Source: Bog-159 sp963707465
Lineage (GTDB): Bacteria > Acidobacteriota > Terriglobia > Bryobacterales > Bryobacteraceae
Length of the DNA: 64,000 nt
Assembly: GCA_963707465.1 (NCBI GenBank)
Contig: CAVPQK010000023.1
Coordinates: 1-64,000 of the forward strand
Direction of reading: 5' to 3'
A program made the translations under genes and the position numbers. Position 1 is the stretch's first letter. Each line of letters opens with the position of its first letter. Below, piece by piece: positions 15,749 through 24,286 of this stretch. Under the pieces are notes generated by a model. It ran no database searches. It was not told the DNA's origin and saw only the letters and a program-made list of their open reading frames with translations.

Positions 15749-18700
15749 ATGATGCGCATCTCAGCCAAATATGCGGTCGCCATCATTCTGGTCTGCCTTT
15801 GGTCTCCACTCGCCTTCTGTCAGACCGATGCGCTCGCTTTGTCATCCGGCGTGGTGTCGCCGGGCGGTACAGCTACCTTGAGCCTTTCGCTAACCTCTCC
15901 GTCGGGAAGTCAGCCAGCGGGCATCCAGTGGACGTTCGCCTACTCAACATCCGACGTCGTCGCGATTTCAGCCACCGCTGGCGCAGCTGCTATCGCAGCC
16001 GGCACGTCGATCTCATGCGCCGGGACCCCCGGCTCTTACCTGTGTCTGGTGACCGGAATGAGCGGAAACCTGATCCAGAACGGCGTAGTCGCGGCACTCA
16101 CGGTGACGTTATCGCCTACTTCGTCCGGAACGACCATCGGCGTCACCAATGCACTGGGTGCGTCGGTCTCTGCCAGCGCGATTCAAATCACAGCCACCAG
16201 CGGTACCATCACTACCGGCATGCCACTCACTTTGACATCGTTGAGCTGCAATCCGGCCACTGTGGCTTCGGGCGCTTTCACTTCTTGCACCGTGAGCTTG
16301 AATCAGGCGGCCTCCTCCGGCGCCACCGTCACGTTGTCGGATAATAACTCTTTGCTGACGATCCCCGCGTCAGTGACCGTATCGGCGGGCGCCAGTTCTG
16401 CCGCCTTCATCGCCACTGTCAGCACCGTAACTACCAGCCAGACCGCCAGCGTCACCGCTACCTTGAATGGCTCATTACAGACCACCACTTTGAGTCTCGT
16501 CGCACCTCTATTGGTTTCCGCTCTGTCCTGCGATCCCACCAGTGTCAGCTCCGGCGCGTCCGCCACCTGCACCGTGACCCTGAATCAAGCCGCCACCGGC
16601 GCCAGTGCGGTCGCACTTTCCAGCAATAATGCGGCGCTCACCGTGCCCACCTCAGTCACCGTCGCGGCTGGCGCCACCTCGGCCAACTTTGCGGCTACCG
16701 CCGGCACCGTCACGACCGCCCAACCGGCGGCCATCACCGCCACCCTGGGCAGCAGCGCGCAGACCGCTTCACTGACCATCCTGCCTTCCGCGGCGCCACT
16801 GGTCTTGTCGTCCCTGCAATGCAGCCCATCCAGCCTGACTTCCGGCAGCACCAGTACCTGTACCGTCACCTTGAATCAGACGGCGCCTGCCAGTACGGCC
16901 GTGGCCTTGAGCAGTAACAATGCGAGTCTCACCTTGCCGGCATCGGTGACCGTGTCGAGCGGCGCCAGCAGCGCCAACTTCACGGCCACTGCCGGCACCG
17001 TCACGGCCACCCAGACGGCGGTAATCACCGCCACCCTGGGCAGCAGTACGCAGACCGCTTCGCTGAGCATCACCGTTGCCGGTCAACCCGATTCACTGGC
17101 GCTGGCGTCAGGATCGACCACTCCAGGTGGCACAGCGTCCCTCAATCTCTCGATTACCTCGCCTGCGGGTAGTGAACCAGCTGGCATTCAGTGGACGCTC
17201 ACGTATTCTCCTTCCAGCATCGTATCGATATCGGCGGTGGCCGGCGCGGCTGGGGTGGCAGCCGCCAAATCCATCGCGTGTGCGGGGAGCCCGGGCTCCT
17301 ACACCTGCCTGCTCACGGGGATCAACTCGAGTGTCATCTTGAACGGCGTCGCGGCCGTGGTAACCGTCACCCTTCCCTCGACAGCGACCGGCAGCACCTC
17401 GATTTCTGTCACCGGAGTGATCGCGGCCTCGCTAACGGGGAGCGCCATCCCGGCGAACGGTACCGGTGGCGCCATTACAGTCATCGGCGGCGCACCGGTT
17501 AGCGTAAGCGGCGTGAGCTGCAGTCCGACGTCCCTGAACACGCCGGCCAGCGCCAGCTGCACAGTCACGTTGAATCAGCCAGCGGCCTCCAGCATCAGCG
17601 TGGCGCTAAGCGATAACAATGCGAGCCTCAGCGTGCCGGCCTCGGTGACCGTATCGAGCGGTGCCAGCAGCGCCACCTTCACAGCCACCGCCGGCGCCGT
17701 CACTACATCCCAGAGCGCCACCGTCACCGCCACCCTGAACGGCTCCTCCCAGGCCACAACTTTGAGCCTGGTCGCCCCGACGCTGGTCTCCGCCTTGGCA
17801 TGCAGTCCCACCAGTGTGAACTCCGGCGCCGCCACCACCTGCACGGTCACCCTGAGTCAAGCGGCCGCCTCTGGCGGTAGCGCGGTCGGACTCTCCAGCA
17901 GCAATACGGCGTTGACCGTTCCGGCATCGGTAACGGTACCAGCCGGCAACACATCCGCGACTTTCACGGCGAGCCTGGGCGCCATCACCACCACCCAGAC
18001 CGGCACGCTTATCGCCACCCTGAACGGCTCCTCCCAGACCACAACTTTGAGCCTGGTCGCCCCGACGCTGGTCTCCGCCTTGGCATGCAGTCCCACCAGT
18101 GTGAACTCCGGCGCCGCCACCACCTGCACGGTCACCCTGAGTCAAGCGGCCGCCTCTGGCGGTAGCGCGGTCGGACTCTCCAGCAGCAATACGGCGTTGA
18201 CCGTTCCGGCATCGGTAACGGTACCAGCCGGCAACACATCCGCGACTTTCACGGCGAGCCTGGGCGCCATCACCACCACCCAGACCGGCACGCTTATCGC
18301 CACCCTGAACGGCTCCTCCCAGACCACAACTTTGAGCCTGGTCGCCCCGACGCTGGTCTCCGCCTTGGCATGCAGTCCCACCAGTGTGAACTCCGGCGCC
18401 GCAACCACCTGCACGGTCACCCTGAGTCAAGCGGCCGCCTCTGGCGGTAGCGCGGTCGGACTCTCCAGCAGCAATACGGCGCTCACCATTCCCGCCTCGG
18501 TCACCGTACCGGCCGGCAGTCTATCCGCGACTTTCACGGCGAGCTTGGGCGCCATCACCGTCACCCAGACCGGCACGCTCACCGCCACCCTGAGCGGCTC
18601 CTCCCAAGCCACCACTCTGAGCCTGGTCGCCCCCACCCTGGTCTCCGCGCTCGTCTGCAATCCCACCAGCGTGAACTCCGGCGCCAGCACCACTTGCGTG

Positions 18701-20203
18701 GCCACACTGAGCCAAGCGGTTGGCCCCGGCGGCAGTGCGGTAGCACTCTCCAGCAACAACGCCGCGTTGACCGTTCCCACTTCGGTCACGGTACCGGCCG
18801 GCAGCACATCCGCGACTTTCACCGCGAGCCTGGGCGCCATCACCACCACCCAGACCGGTACGCTTACGGCTACCCTGAGCGGCTCCACCCAGACCACCAC
18901 CCTGAGCCTGGTCGCCCCCACCCTGGTTTCAGCGTTGGCGTGCAATGCTACGACGCTTGATGCAGGCGGTTCCTCTACCTGCACCCTCACGCTCTCGGGC
19001 AAGGCTCCAACTGGCGGCACTCCAGTGTCGCTCTCCGCCAACAGTCCGGCATTGACCGTGCCGGCTTCGGTTGTCGTTCCGAACGGGTCTTCGACCGCCA
19101 CGTTTTTGGCCACTGTCACCACCACACCACCGGAAGGCGGGACAACTGAAACCGCTTCCGTCGCGGCAACACTCAACGGAGTGTCCCAATCGGAGTCGTT
19201 TACGTTAATCCTCTGCCCGTGTTCGCTGTGGCCCCCCACCGCACAACCGCTGAATCCTGCTTCCACCAACAAACAGTCCATCGAAGTGGGCATGCAATTC
19301 ACCTCGGACGTTGCCGGCTACGTTACCGGTGTGAGATTCTTCAAAGGATCTACCAACACGGGAACTCACGTGGGGAACCTGTGGACCGCCAGCGGTACAA
19401 ACCTGGCGAAGGTGGTCTTCACCAACGAAACAGCTTCGGGCTGGCAAGCGGCCTATTTCCCCTCGCCCGTGGCCATCGCCGCGAATACGACGTACGTGAT
19501 TTCATACCATGCCCCGCAGGGACACAACGCCGCTGATAACGGCTCCTTCACCACGCCCGTGAGCAATTTGCCAATCCAAGCATTGGCCAGTGGAGCGGAC
19601 GGACCCAACGGGGTGTACGTCTATGGAGCTAGCGCCTTTCCGACCACCGGCGCCTCCGCGACCAACTATTGGGTCGATGTGATCCTTAATACCTCTGCCA
19701 TCATCGGCACGACCCCGGTTTCGGTTTGGGCGCCCACGGCGGTTCCCAAAACGCCCGGTGTGACGTCTGCCGTTTCCCAGGAGCTGGGCTTGACATTCCT
19801 GTCGGATGTTCCCGGCTACATTACCGGAGTACGGTTCTACAAGAGCTCCAAGAACCTCGGTACACACGATGGGTACCTCTGGACTAGCACCGGCACTCTG
19901 CTCGCCTCCGTCACGTTCACCAACGAATCGGCCTCGGGCTGGCAGCAGGCAAACTTCGCAACCCCTGTCGCCATCGCGGCCAATACCCCTTATGTCATCT
20001 CGTACTGGTCTCCGCAAGGACACTACGCCGACGATGCCGGGTACTTTGCCACCTCGGGCGTCACGCACCAAATGCTGTACGCCCCGCCGAACGGCCAATA
20101 CGGCCCGAACGGCTCCTACGCGACCAGCAACGAGTTCCCGGCCAGTTCCTCGAGCTCAAGCAACTATTGGGTCGACGTGGTGTTCACCGCCGCCATTCCG
20201 TAG
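15749..20203 (+). CDS. giant secreted protein 2, paralogue of protein 1
   Basis: About 1484 residues. The start is one of TTG-ATG-ATG in a row at 15746-15754, with no clear ribosome-binding site; ATG 15749 is used here. After a signal peptide (ending SPLAFCQ) the order is: cohesin-like domain, three Ig-like repeats (16216-17077), cohesin-like domain (17078-17490), six Ig-like repeats (17491-19195), two DUF4082 domains (19215-20203). The same module types occur as in protein 1, but the repeat numbers are 3+6 here against 5+3 there. Long stretches (about 17076-17750 and 19120-20200) are almost identical in DNA to the first gene, pointing to recent duplication or ongoing gene conversion. Function is presumably similar: a surface or matrix adhesin. 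Confidence 0.75.
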   Translation: MMRISAKYAVAIILVCLWSPLAFCQTDALALSSGVVSPGGTATLSLSLTSPSGSQPAGIQWTFAYSTSDVVAISATAGAAAIAAGTSISCAGTPGSYLCLVTGMSGNLIQNGVVAALTVTLSPTSSGTTIGVTNALGASVSASAIQITATSGTITTGMPLTLTSLSCNPATVASGAFTSCTVSLNQAASSGATVTLSDNNSLLTIPASVTVSAGASSAAFIATVSTVTTSQTASVTATLNGSLQTTTLSLVAPLLVSALSCDPTSVSSGASATCTVTLNQAATGASAVALSSNNAALTVPTSVTVAAGATSANFAATAGTVTTAQPAAITATLGSSAQTASLTILPSAAPLVLSSLQCSPSSLTSGSTSTCTVTLNQTAPASTAVALSSNNASLTLPASVTVSSGASSANFTATAGTVTATQTAVITATLGSSTQTASLSITVAGQPDSLALASGSTTPGGTASLNLSITSPAGSEPAGIQWTLTYSPSSIVSISAVAGAAGVAAAKSIACAGSPGSYTCLLTGINSSVILNGVAAVVTVTLPSTATGSTSISVTGVIAASLTGSAIPANGTGGAITVIGGAPVSVSGVSCSPTSLNTPASASCTVTLNQPAASSISVALSDNNASLSVPASVTVSSGASSATFTATAGAVTTSQSATVTATLNGSSQATTLSLVAPTLVSALACSPTSVNSGAATTCTVTLSQAAASGGSAVGLSSSNTALTVPASVTVPAGNTSATFTASLGAITTTQTGTLIATLNGSSQTTTLSLVAPTLVSALACSPTSVNSGAATTCTVTLSQAAASGGSAVGLSSSNTALTVPASVTVPAGNTSATFTASLGAITTTQTGTLIATLNGSSQTTTLSLVAPTLVSALACSPTSVNSGAATTCTVTLSQAAASGGSAVGLSSSNTALTIPASVTVPAGSLSATFTASLGAITVTQTGTLTATLSGSSQATTLSLVAPTLVSALVCNPTSVNSGASTTCVATLSQAVGPGGSAVALSSNNAALTVPTSVTVPAGSTSATFTASLGAITTTQTGTLTATLSGSTQTTTLSLVAPTLVSALACNATTLDAGGSSTCTLTLSGKAPTGGTPVSLSANSPALTVPASVVVPNGSSTATFLATVTTTPPEGGTTETASVAATLNGVSQSESFTLILCPCSLWPPTAQPLNPASTNKQSIEVGMQFTSDVAGYVTGVRFFKGSTNTGTHVGNLWTASGTNLAKVVFTNETASGWQAAYFPSPVAIAANTTYVISYHAPQGHNAADNGSFTTPVSNLPIQALASGADGPNGVYVYGASAFPTTGASATNYWVDVILNTSAIIGTTPVSVWAPTAVPKTPGVTSAVSQELGLTFLSDVPGYITGVRFYKSSKNLGTHDGYLWTSTGTLLASVTFTNESASGWQQANFATPVAIAANTPYVISYWSPQGHYADDAGYFATSGVTHQMLYAPPNGQYGPNGSYATSNEFPASSSSSSNYWVDVVFTAAIP
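17773..18342 (+). repeat. two essentially identical 285-bp tandem repeat units in giant gene 2
   Basis: The units starting at about 17773 and 18058 appear identical by eye over 285 bases. A third (about 18343) has one early change (GCCGCAACC) and then diverges. The period of 95 codons keeps the frame. Identity this high suggests very recent expansion, and copy number may vary between strains or be mis-assembled. Confidence 0.8.
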
Positions 20204-20342
20204 GCCACCGGCGATTTTGATGGGTGGAGTAGGGCCGGATCTTTTAGCACAGCGGTTCGCGTCTTGGAGATTCGGCGCACGATTCCCGATTCCCAACATG
20301 TCAGGCAGGCAACAGCCGCAGTCTCGGCCTGCGCTATACGAC

Positions 20343-20801
20343 TCAGATCTGGTTCGAGTCGCTCGGACCCACAGAGTCGGAGGTGTCGTAAGCGGATACG
20401 TGCACCCGCACTTGAGCCAGCACGAAATCCCGCACTTGTGACGCCGCGGTCAGGGCCTGTGCCCCTTCTTCCGGCCGGACGCCTTCTGGAAGGTCGTCCG
20501 GGTACAACCGACTCTCGATGTAATATCGTTTGAGAAACACAGCGTCATCCACGAGTCGTTGGAAGGAATCGTCGAGAGTAATGCAGTCTTCGAGCAGGAC
20601 ATCGAGCTGGTGAATTCGCTTCGGAGGTTGCCGCCGAAACAGCAGATATCCCTTCAAATACTTCTCCGACACTTGCTGGCAAACGAAACAGATGGTGGCC
20701 GCTGGACCTCCGTGCTCGGCGAGGAACGAGGCCGCAATGAAGTTCCTCCTCGCCTTCAGGCGCCACGTCTCGAATGTTGTCCCATCGTCATCCGGCGTCA
20801 T
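20343..20801 (-). CDS. HEPN-domain protein (toxin partner of MNT)
   Basis: This 152-residue, largely helical protein matches the HEPN family: RRNFIAASFLAEHGGPAATICFVCQQVSEKYLKGYLL then a short loop with RQPPKRIHQLDVLL, an R-x6-H type arrangement. HEPN proteins paired with MNT nucleotidyltransferases form toxin-antitoxin modules, with HEPN acting as the RNase toxin. The upstream MNT gene overlaps it by four bases (ATGA), so the two are translationally coupled. Full-length for the family. Confidence 0.8.
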   Translation of the reverse strand: MTPDDDGTTFETWRLKARRNFIAASFLAEHGGPAATICFVCQQVSEKYLKGYLLFRRQPPKRIHQLDVLLEDCITLDDSFQRLVDDAVFLKRYYIESRLYPDDLPEGVRPEEGAQALTAASQVRDFVLAQVRVHVSAYDTSDSVGPSDSNQI

Positions 20802-21112
20802 GGGCGCTGATAGACAATCTGGCCAGTCGACAGAATTTCCCGGATGAAAGGACCGTTGCGTCGCAGCCGCTGCTCCATTTCCTCAGGAGTCAACACCAAC
20901 AGGTCGTAGGGCACGCCAGAGCCGAACAGTTCCCGGGTAAGGCGAACCTCGCGTTCCGGCCGCGGAAGCGTCGAGCGACTGATCACCAGCAGATCGATGT
21001 CGCTGCTCTCCGTAGCCGTCCCGCTGGCGTACGAACCGAAAAGAATGATCTTCTCCGGTCGTTCCGCCTCAATGATCCTCGCTGTTAAGGTCGCGATTGC
21101 TTCGTGGTACAT
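20798..21112 (-). CDS. MNT-type minimal nucleotidyltransferase (antitoxin)
   Basis: About 104 residues from ATG 21112; an upstream ATG at 21160 is possible, but the added residues look unlike the family. It carries the nucleotidyltransferase signature GSYASGTATESSDIDLLV (Gly-Ser plus the Asp-x-Asp metal pair), as in MNT antitoxins, which silence HEPN toxins, in characterised cases by AMPylating them. It is the first gene of the pair and overlaps the HEPN gene by ATGA. Confidence 0.8.
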   Translation of the reverse strand: MYHEAIATLTARIIEAERPEKIILFGSYASGTATESSDIDLLVISRSTLPRPEREVRLTRELFGSGVPYDLLVLTPEEMEQRLRRNGPFIREILSTGQIVYQRP

Positions 21113-21196
21113 ATTGCCCAAGGCGCTATTCTCGCCCGTGCCCCCAGTACACAACGGCATTGCTTGGCGCTCCGCACATGTGGCCGATCATTGCCG

Positions 21197-21557
21197 TCAC
21201 TCCACCATCACTGCCCGAATAGCGCCGGATGGGGAAATTTCTTGCTGCCGGAACCGACTCTGCAATGCGTGCACCATATCCTCCAGGTGAATCCGATGTT
21301 GGTCCGAAAACTCCCTCTCCCCCAGCCGATGGTATGAATCCAAATTCTCCCGGTGATGCCCGGAGCACAGAGGGATCGCCGAGAAGCCGGGAGTTTTCTG
21401 ACTCATCCCCCTTGGGCCCAATGCGTTGGTATGGGCTGCTTCGACCACGGTTGCCCCGCCGCCTTACTCTCAAACACACGACGCACGGAAGCGTTCGAAT
21501 CCAGGCCAGGTAATCTGGGCATCGCTCCGGTCCCCGGCGCGGGACGCCGCACCAGCA
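21197..21557 (-). pseudogene. frameshifted HNH/DUF968-like endonuclease gene
   Basis: One minus-strand frame gives DYLAWIRTLPCVVC (about 21480-21515). A second frame, from 21448, gives VEAAHTNALGPRGMSQKTP then AIPLCSGHHRENLDSYHRLGEREF. Together they reproduce the CVVC ... EAAHT ... IPLC..HH layout of HNH-type DUF968 proteins common in prophages and mobile regions. The break is close to 21445, and no good start codon precedes the first part, so the gene looks dead. It ends beside the HEPN/MNT pair and abuts the split PIN gene. Confidence 0.6.
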
Positions 21558-22012
21558 TCATGCCTGCTCCTGAGGATCGACCACAGCCAGACCGGCCTTG
21601 AGCGCCGCAGCCTTCAACTCTTGGTCCGATGTGACGAACGTGAATTCGTTGGAATCGATCCCCAAGTCGTTCCTGAGCTGCAGGGCGGACGCCAGATGCA
21701 CGCTATCCGATCCGCGGAGTGCAAAGGCATCGGCGATCTCAAGAGACTTCTCGACTACTTCAGGCGCCAGGCCGACCCAGAGAAAACCACCCCACTCGTC
21801 CATCAGCCAACCCTTGGTCTCAGCAAGCCCACGGCAGCGTCAATCGCGCCGCCAGCGCACTTTCGCGCGGCAGTCGCCCTCACTTCGATAAGGCCCAAGG
21901 TCGAGCAACTCGACAGGCGCTCCTGTTCGAATAGACTATCAACCCACGCACTTCCACGCTCTTCGAAGTATCGCTTCACCCAAGCGCTGGAATCCAGATA
22001 GTAAAGCGTCAT
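21558..22012 (-). pseudogene. split PIN-domain (VapC-like) toxin
   Basis: The N-terminal half (22012 to 21803) reads YYLDSSAWVKRYFEE ... LIEVRATAARK and holds the first acidic residues (Asp of LDSS, Glu of IEV). The C-terminal half (21803 to 21558) reads FALRGSDSVHLASALQLR ... FVTSDQELKAAA and holds the remaining Asp residues. Joined they make one complete PIN RNase domain. The break is a frameshift near 21803, where the stop of the first half and an ATG for the second overlap as TGATG. It could be a simple inactivating frameshift or two coupled fragments. The first half overlaps the antitoxin stop by four bases. Confidence 0.65.
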
Positions 22013-22278
22013 CGACGGTCAGCGATCAGCAGTTCAGAAGCAGGTATGCCGGGGCACTGAATGCGCTTGCGTCTGCGGAACGGCGGTGCATCCGCAGGGG
22101 GGACGCGAAACGCCGGTCGCTCGGCCAATCGCTCTCTGACGACTTCTCGGGGCACCTTGGCCGTCGTCGAAATAGCCGGTCGCAATCCTCTGGTGCTAAT
22201 CAAACCCAGAATCTCCTGGGCCTGCTCTTCGGAGAGCTGATCCACCTGTTCGCGAAGCGATTCCTTAGCCGTGGGCAT
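22009..22278 (-). CDS. VapB-like antitoxin of the split PIN toxin
   Basis: 89 residues from an ATG with GGGAGAG just upstream. The N-terminus MPTAKESLREQVDQLSEEQA is helical and resembles small antitoxin/DUF2281-like proteins, and the rest is basic and proline-rich. Its stop overlaps the PIN start by four bases (ATGA), the usual antitoxin-then-toxin order. The frame is also open further upstream to 22812, which is treated as a separate feature. Assignment rests mainly on context. Confidence 0.55.
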   Translation of the reverse strand: MPTAKESLREQVDQLSEEQAQEILGLISTRGLRPAISTTAKVPREVVRERLAERPAFRVPPADAPPFRRRKRIQCPGIPASELLIADRR

Positions 22279-22812
22279 TTCCACTCTCCCGTCTGAGCCT
22301 CTGCCTGACATCTCTATCCTACATCTGCAGTTTCCCACAGCCCAACGGTCGCGCAAGTGTCGTTTAAAACCTGCACCGGATGAACCGGTTACCGGGACCG
22401 GCAACAGGGTGCCGTCCGGAGAGGCCTGCAAATCGAGCGGCCTGTTGCGGTGGTCTGTGTTACCATTGCGATGGTTCTGGGCATCATTGTTCGGACCAAC
22501 TGCCGCGGCTTCCGATACGTTTCCCGACGAAGCCGGATGCCGCGGTTGTTCGATCTTCTTCACGCGCCACTCGATGCGGCGCCGGTTTTCCTCACACAGT
22601 TCGGCCTTGCAGATCTCAAAGATTTCGCGCGCCCGGATGCCGAGTTCGCGAATCTGCTGGGCCACCACCGGCGGCACGTACATGACGCGATCGCCTTCGA
22701 GCGCGTACATGACTTGTTCGCCATAGCGTCCTTCGACACGTTTGCCATCGTCATAGCGCAGGGCGACTGCGACTGGGGCGTTGGGGTTGAATCGCAAAAT
22801 ACCATTCGTCAT
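22009..22812 (-). CDS. uncharacterised protein whose frame runs on into the antitoxin
   Basis: The continuous frame of 267 residues begins MTNGILRFNPNAPVAVALRY. The first 95 or so residues look like a real, compact domain (VEGRYGEQVMYALEGDRVMYVPPVVAQQI...). Residues about 115-178 are low-quality, as if a gene had been truncated or shifted, and the final 89 residues equal the antitoxin, which has its own ATG and ribosome-binding site. I do not recognise the N-terminal domain. The start overlaps the stop of the acidic ORF upstream (22809) by four bases, so this belongs to the same operon. It is either an in-frame fusion or a decayed gene next to an intact antitoxin. Confidence 0.45.
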   Translation of the reverse strand: MTNGILRFNPNAPVAVALRYDDGKRVEGRYGEQVMYALEGDRVMYVPPVVAQQIRELGIRAREIFEICKAELCEENRRRIEWRVKKIEQPRHPASSGNVSEAAAVGPNNDAQNHRNGNTDHRNRPLDLQASPDGTLLPVPVTGSSGAGFKRHLRDRWAVGNCRCRIEMSGRGSDGRVEMPTAKESLREQVDQLSEEQAQEILGLISTRGLRPAISTTAKVPREVVRERLAERPAFRVPPADAPPFRRRKRIQCPGIPASELLIADRR

Positions 22813-22991
22813 TGTTGTTGTTCTCCTTGTGCCTGTAGATCAGGCGGTTCTGGTCCCTCGTCTGGAGGTTCCGGCAAATCGTCCGGCTGTTCCTCCAGTT
22901 CTTCTTCCTGTTCCTCTTCCGGCTCGTCTCCGCCGAATCCGGACTGGCCGTAGTAGTCCAGATCGGAGGGAGCGTTCCACATCGACCACAT
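22809..22991 (-). CDS. small very acidic protein
   Basis: 60 residues, with AAGGAG six bases before the ATG. After MWSMWNAPSDLDYYGQSGFG the rest is almost entirely Glu, Asp, Pro and Gln (GDEPEEEQEEELEEQPDDLP...). No family recognised. It overlaps the following gene by ATGA and is probably the first gene of the four-part island operon. Strongly acidic small proteins of this type can be DNA mimics or inhibitors, but nothing here shows that. Confidence 0.55.
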   Translation of the reverse strand: MWSMWNAPSDLDYYGQSGFGGDEPEEEQEEELEEQPDDLPEPPDEGPEPPDLQAQGEQQQ

Positions 22992-23131
22992 CGTCTACTC
23001 CTTTTGGTTTTGGAGCGGTCACTCCCATATGCTATCAAGCGCAAGGAAGCATGTCAAGGCAAATCTTGCGTGGATTTTTGCGGGTCCGCGCTCACTTGCG
23101 CAACGACGTATAATTCTAGACAGGTTGACCT

Positions 23132-23314
23132 ATGGCGAAGAAGAACTCGGCTGCGGTGTCCCTGGCAAAGCTGCGAGCCAAGAAATTGACGGCTGAGCGT
23201 CGCCTCGAGATATCGGAAATGGGCAATGTGGCCCGAATGGAGAAGGTCTCACCCAACCGGCGCCAAGAGATCGCCCGCAAAGCTGCCGCGACCCGGTGGG
23301 GCAAGAAGCCGTAA
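23132..23314 (+). CDS. small basic protein of unknown function
   Basis: 60 residues, rich in Lys, Arg and Ala (MAKKNSAAVSLAKLRAKKLT ... RRQEIARKAAATRWGKKP). The ending EIARKAAATRWGKK recurs in short basic proteins I have seen annotated as hypothetical, and may bind nucleic acid. It is divergent from the acidic ORF, so promoters for both must lie in 22992-23131. A CAGG motif precedes the ATG. Confidence 0.5.
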   Translation: MAKKNSAAVSLAKLRAKKLTAERRLEISEMGNVARMEKVSPNRRQEIARKAAATRWGKKP

Positions 23315-23537
23315 CGATAGGTGGACTGATCGGAGTTCCGCACTGCTTGCAACCACGGGGCGTCACCAGATACGGCGTCAGACTGGAAACGCGCGTTGGA
23401 AGAGGGGGTGTGGGGGAGAAACCTTTTGAAGGTTTCGCCCCAACCGGTCCGGCCACCAACAAGCCCTATCCGATCCGGTACCCACCGCGGAGCGCTTCCC
23501 CACGAACAGAAACACCACTGAAATATTCCGGCGGCCC

Positions 23538-24278
23538 TCACCGCCCGGTAGCCAGCCGGTCGGCCAACAGCGGTGGAAGACCCGCGCGCCGGATCTTTTC
23601 CTGCGCCTTTCCCACGTCGTATCGCAGCCGGTAGAAAATCAGGAAACTCTCGTCGGTGTTGTACAGCAAGTACGCCGCGCGCGGATCGCCGTCCCTGGGT
23701 TGGCCCACCGAGCCGGGATTGATCATGTAGGCGCACTCGGGATCCAGCTCCAGCATCTGCCGCTCTTCCTCCGCAGGCGTCTTTCCTATCGTTTCGACGC
23801 GCGCGTGGTTCCATATGAAACCGCCCTGCAAGTGCGTGTGCCCGAAGAATGTCAGCGGCGCATCCAGATAGCCGAAGACTAACCCGGCATCGGCCGCGCC
23901 TAGAATGTATTCGTCCTCGTCGAGTGGCGAGCCGTGTACTACCTGGAAACCGTCGAACGTCAGCGGCCCTCTAGGCAGGTTGCGGATGTACTCCGCGTTC
24001 TCCGGCGTCAGTTCGCCATGCGTCCAAATGGCCGCGGCGCGCGCCACCGGATTGAACCACTCCAGGTCGTCGAGTCCCACCGAAGCCTTGTCGTGATTGC
24101 CCCGGACCACCCCCGCCGCATGCGCCCGCACCCACTCGGTCACCGCATTGGGATCCGCGCCGTAGCCGATCAGGTCGCCGCAGCAAAGCACCTGGTCATA
24201 CTTGCCCGCCGCATGCTCCACCGCCGCCTCCAGGCTTTCCCAGTTGGCGTGTATATCGCTCAGGATCAGGTATCGCAC
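23538..24278 (-). CDS. calcineurin-like metallophosphoesterase (YfcE-like)
   Basis: 246 residues from a GTG start. Metal-binding motifs in family order: DIHAN (8-12), GDLIGYG (about 34), GNHD (about 61), FGHTH (about 145), all expected for a dinuclear phosphoesterase of the YfcE/UshA-like small class. No signal peptide, so cytosolic; substrate unknown. It follows the membrane phosphoesterase gene by eight bases and closes a three-gene unit with RsmE. Confidence 0.85.
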   Translation of the reverse strand: MRYLILSDIHANWESLEAAVEHAAGKYDQVLCCGDLIGYGADPNAVTEWVRAHAAGVVRGNHDKASVGLDDLEWFNPVARAAAIWTHGELTPENAEYIRNLPRGPLTFDGFQVVHGSPLDEDEYILGAADAGLVFGYLDAPLTFFGHTHLQGGFIWNHARVETIGKTPAEEERQMLELDPECAYMINPGSVGQPRDGDPRAAYLLYNTDESFLIFYRLRYDVGKAQEKIRRAGLPPLLADRLATGR

Positions 24279-24286
24279 GCTGCCGC

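Noticed and set aside
17773..18627. CRISPR array
   Set aside because: The 285-bp repeats are directly tandem, without spacers, and encode protein modules.
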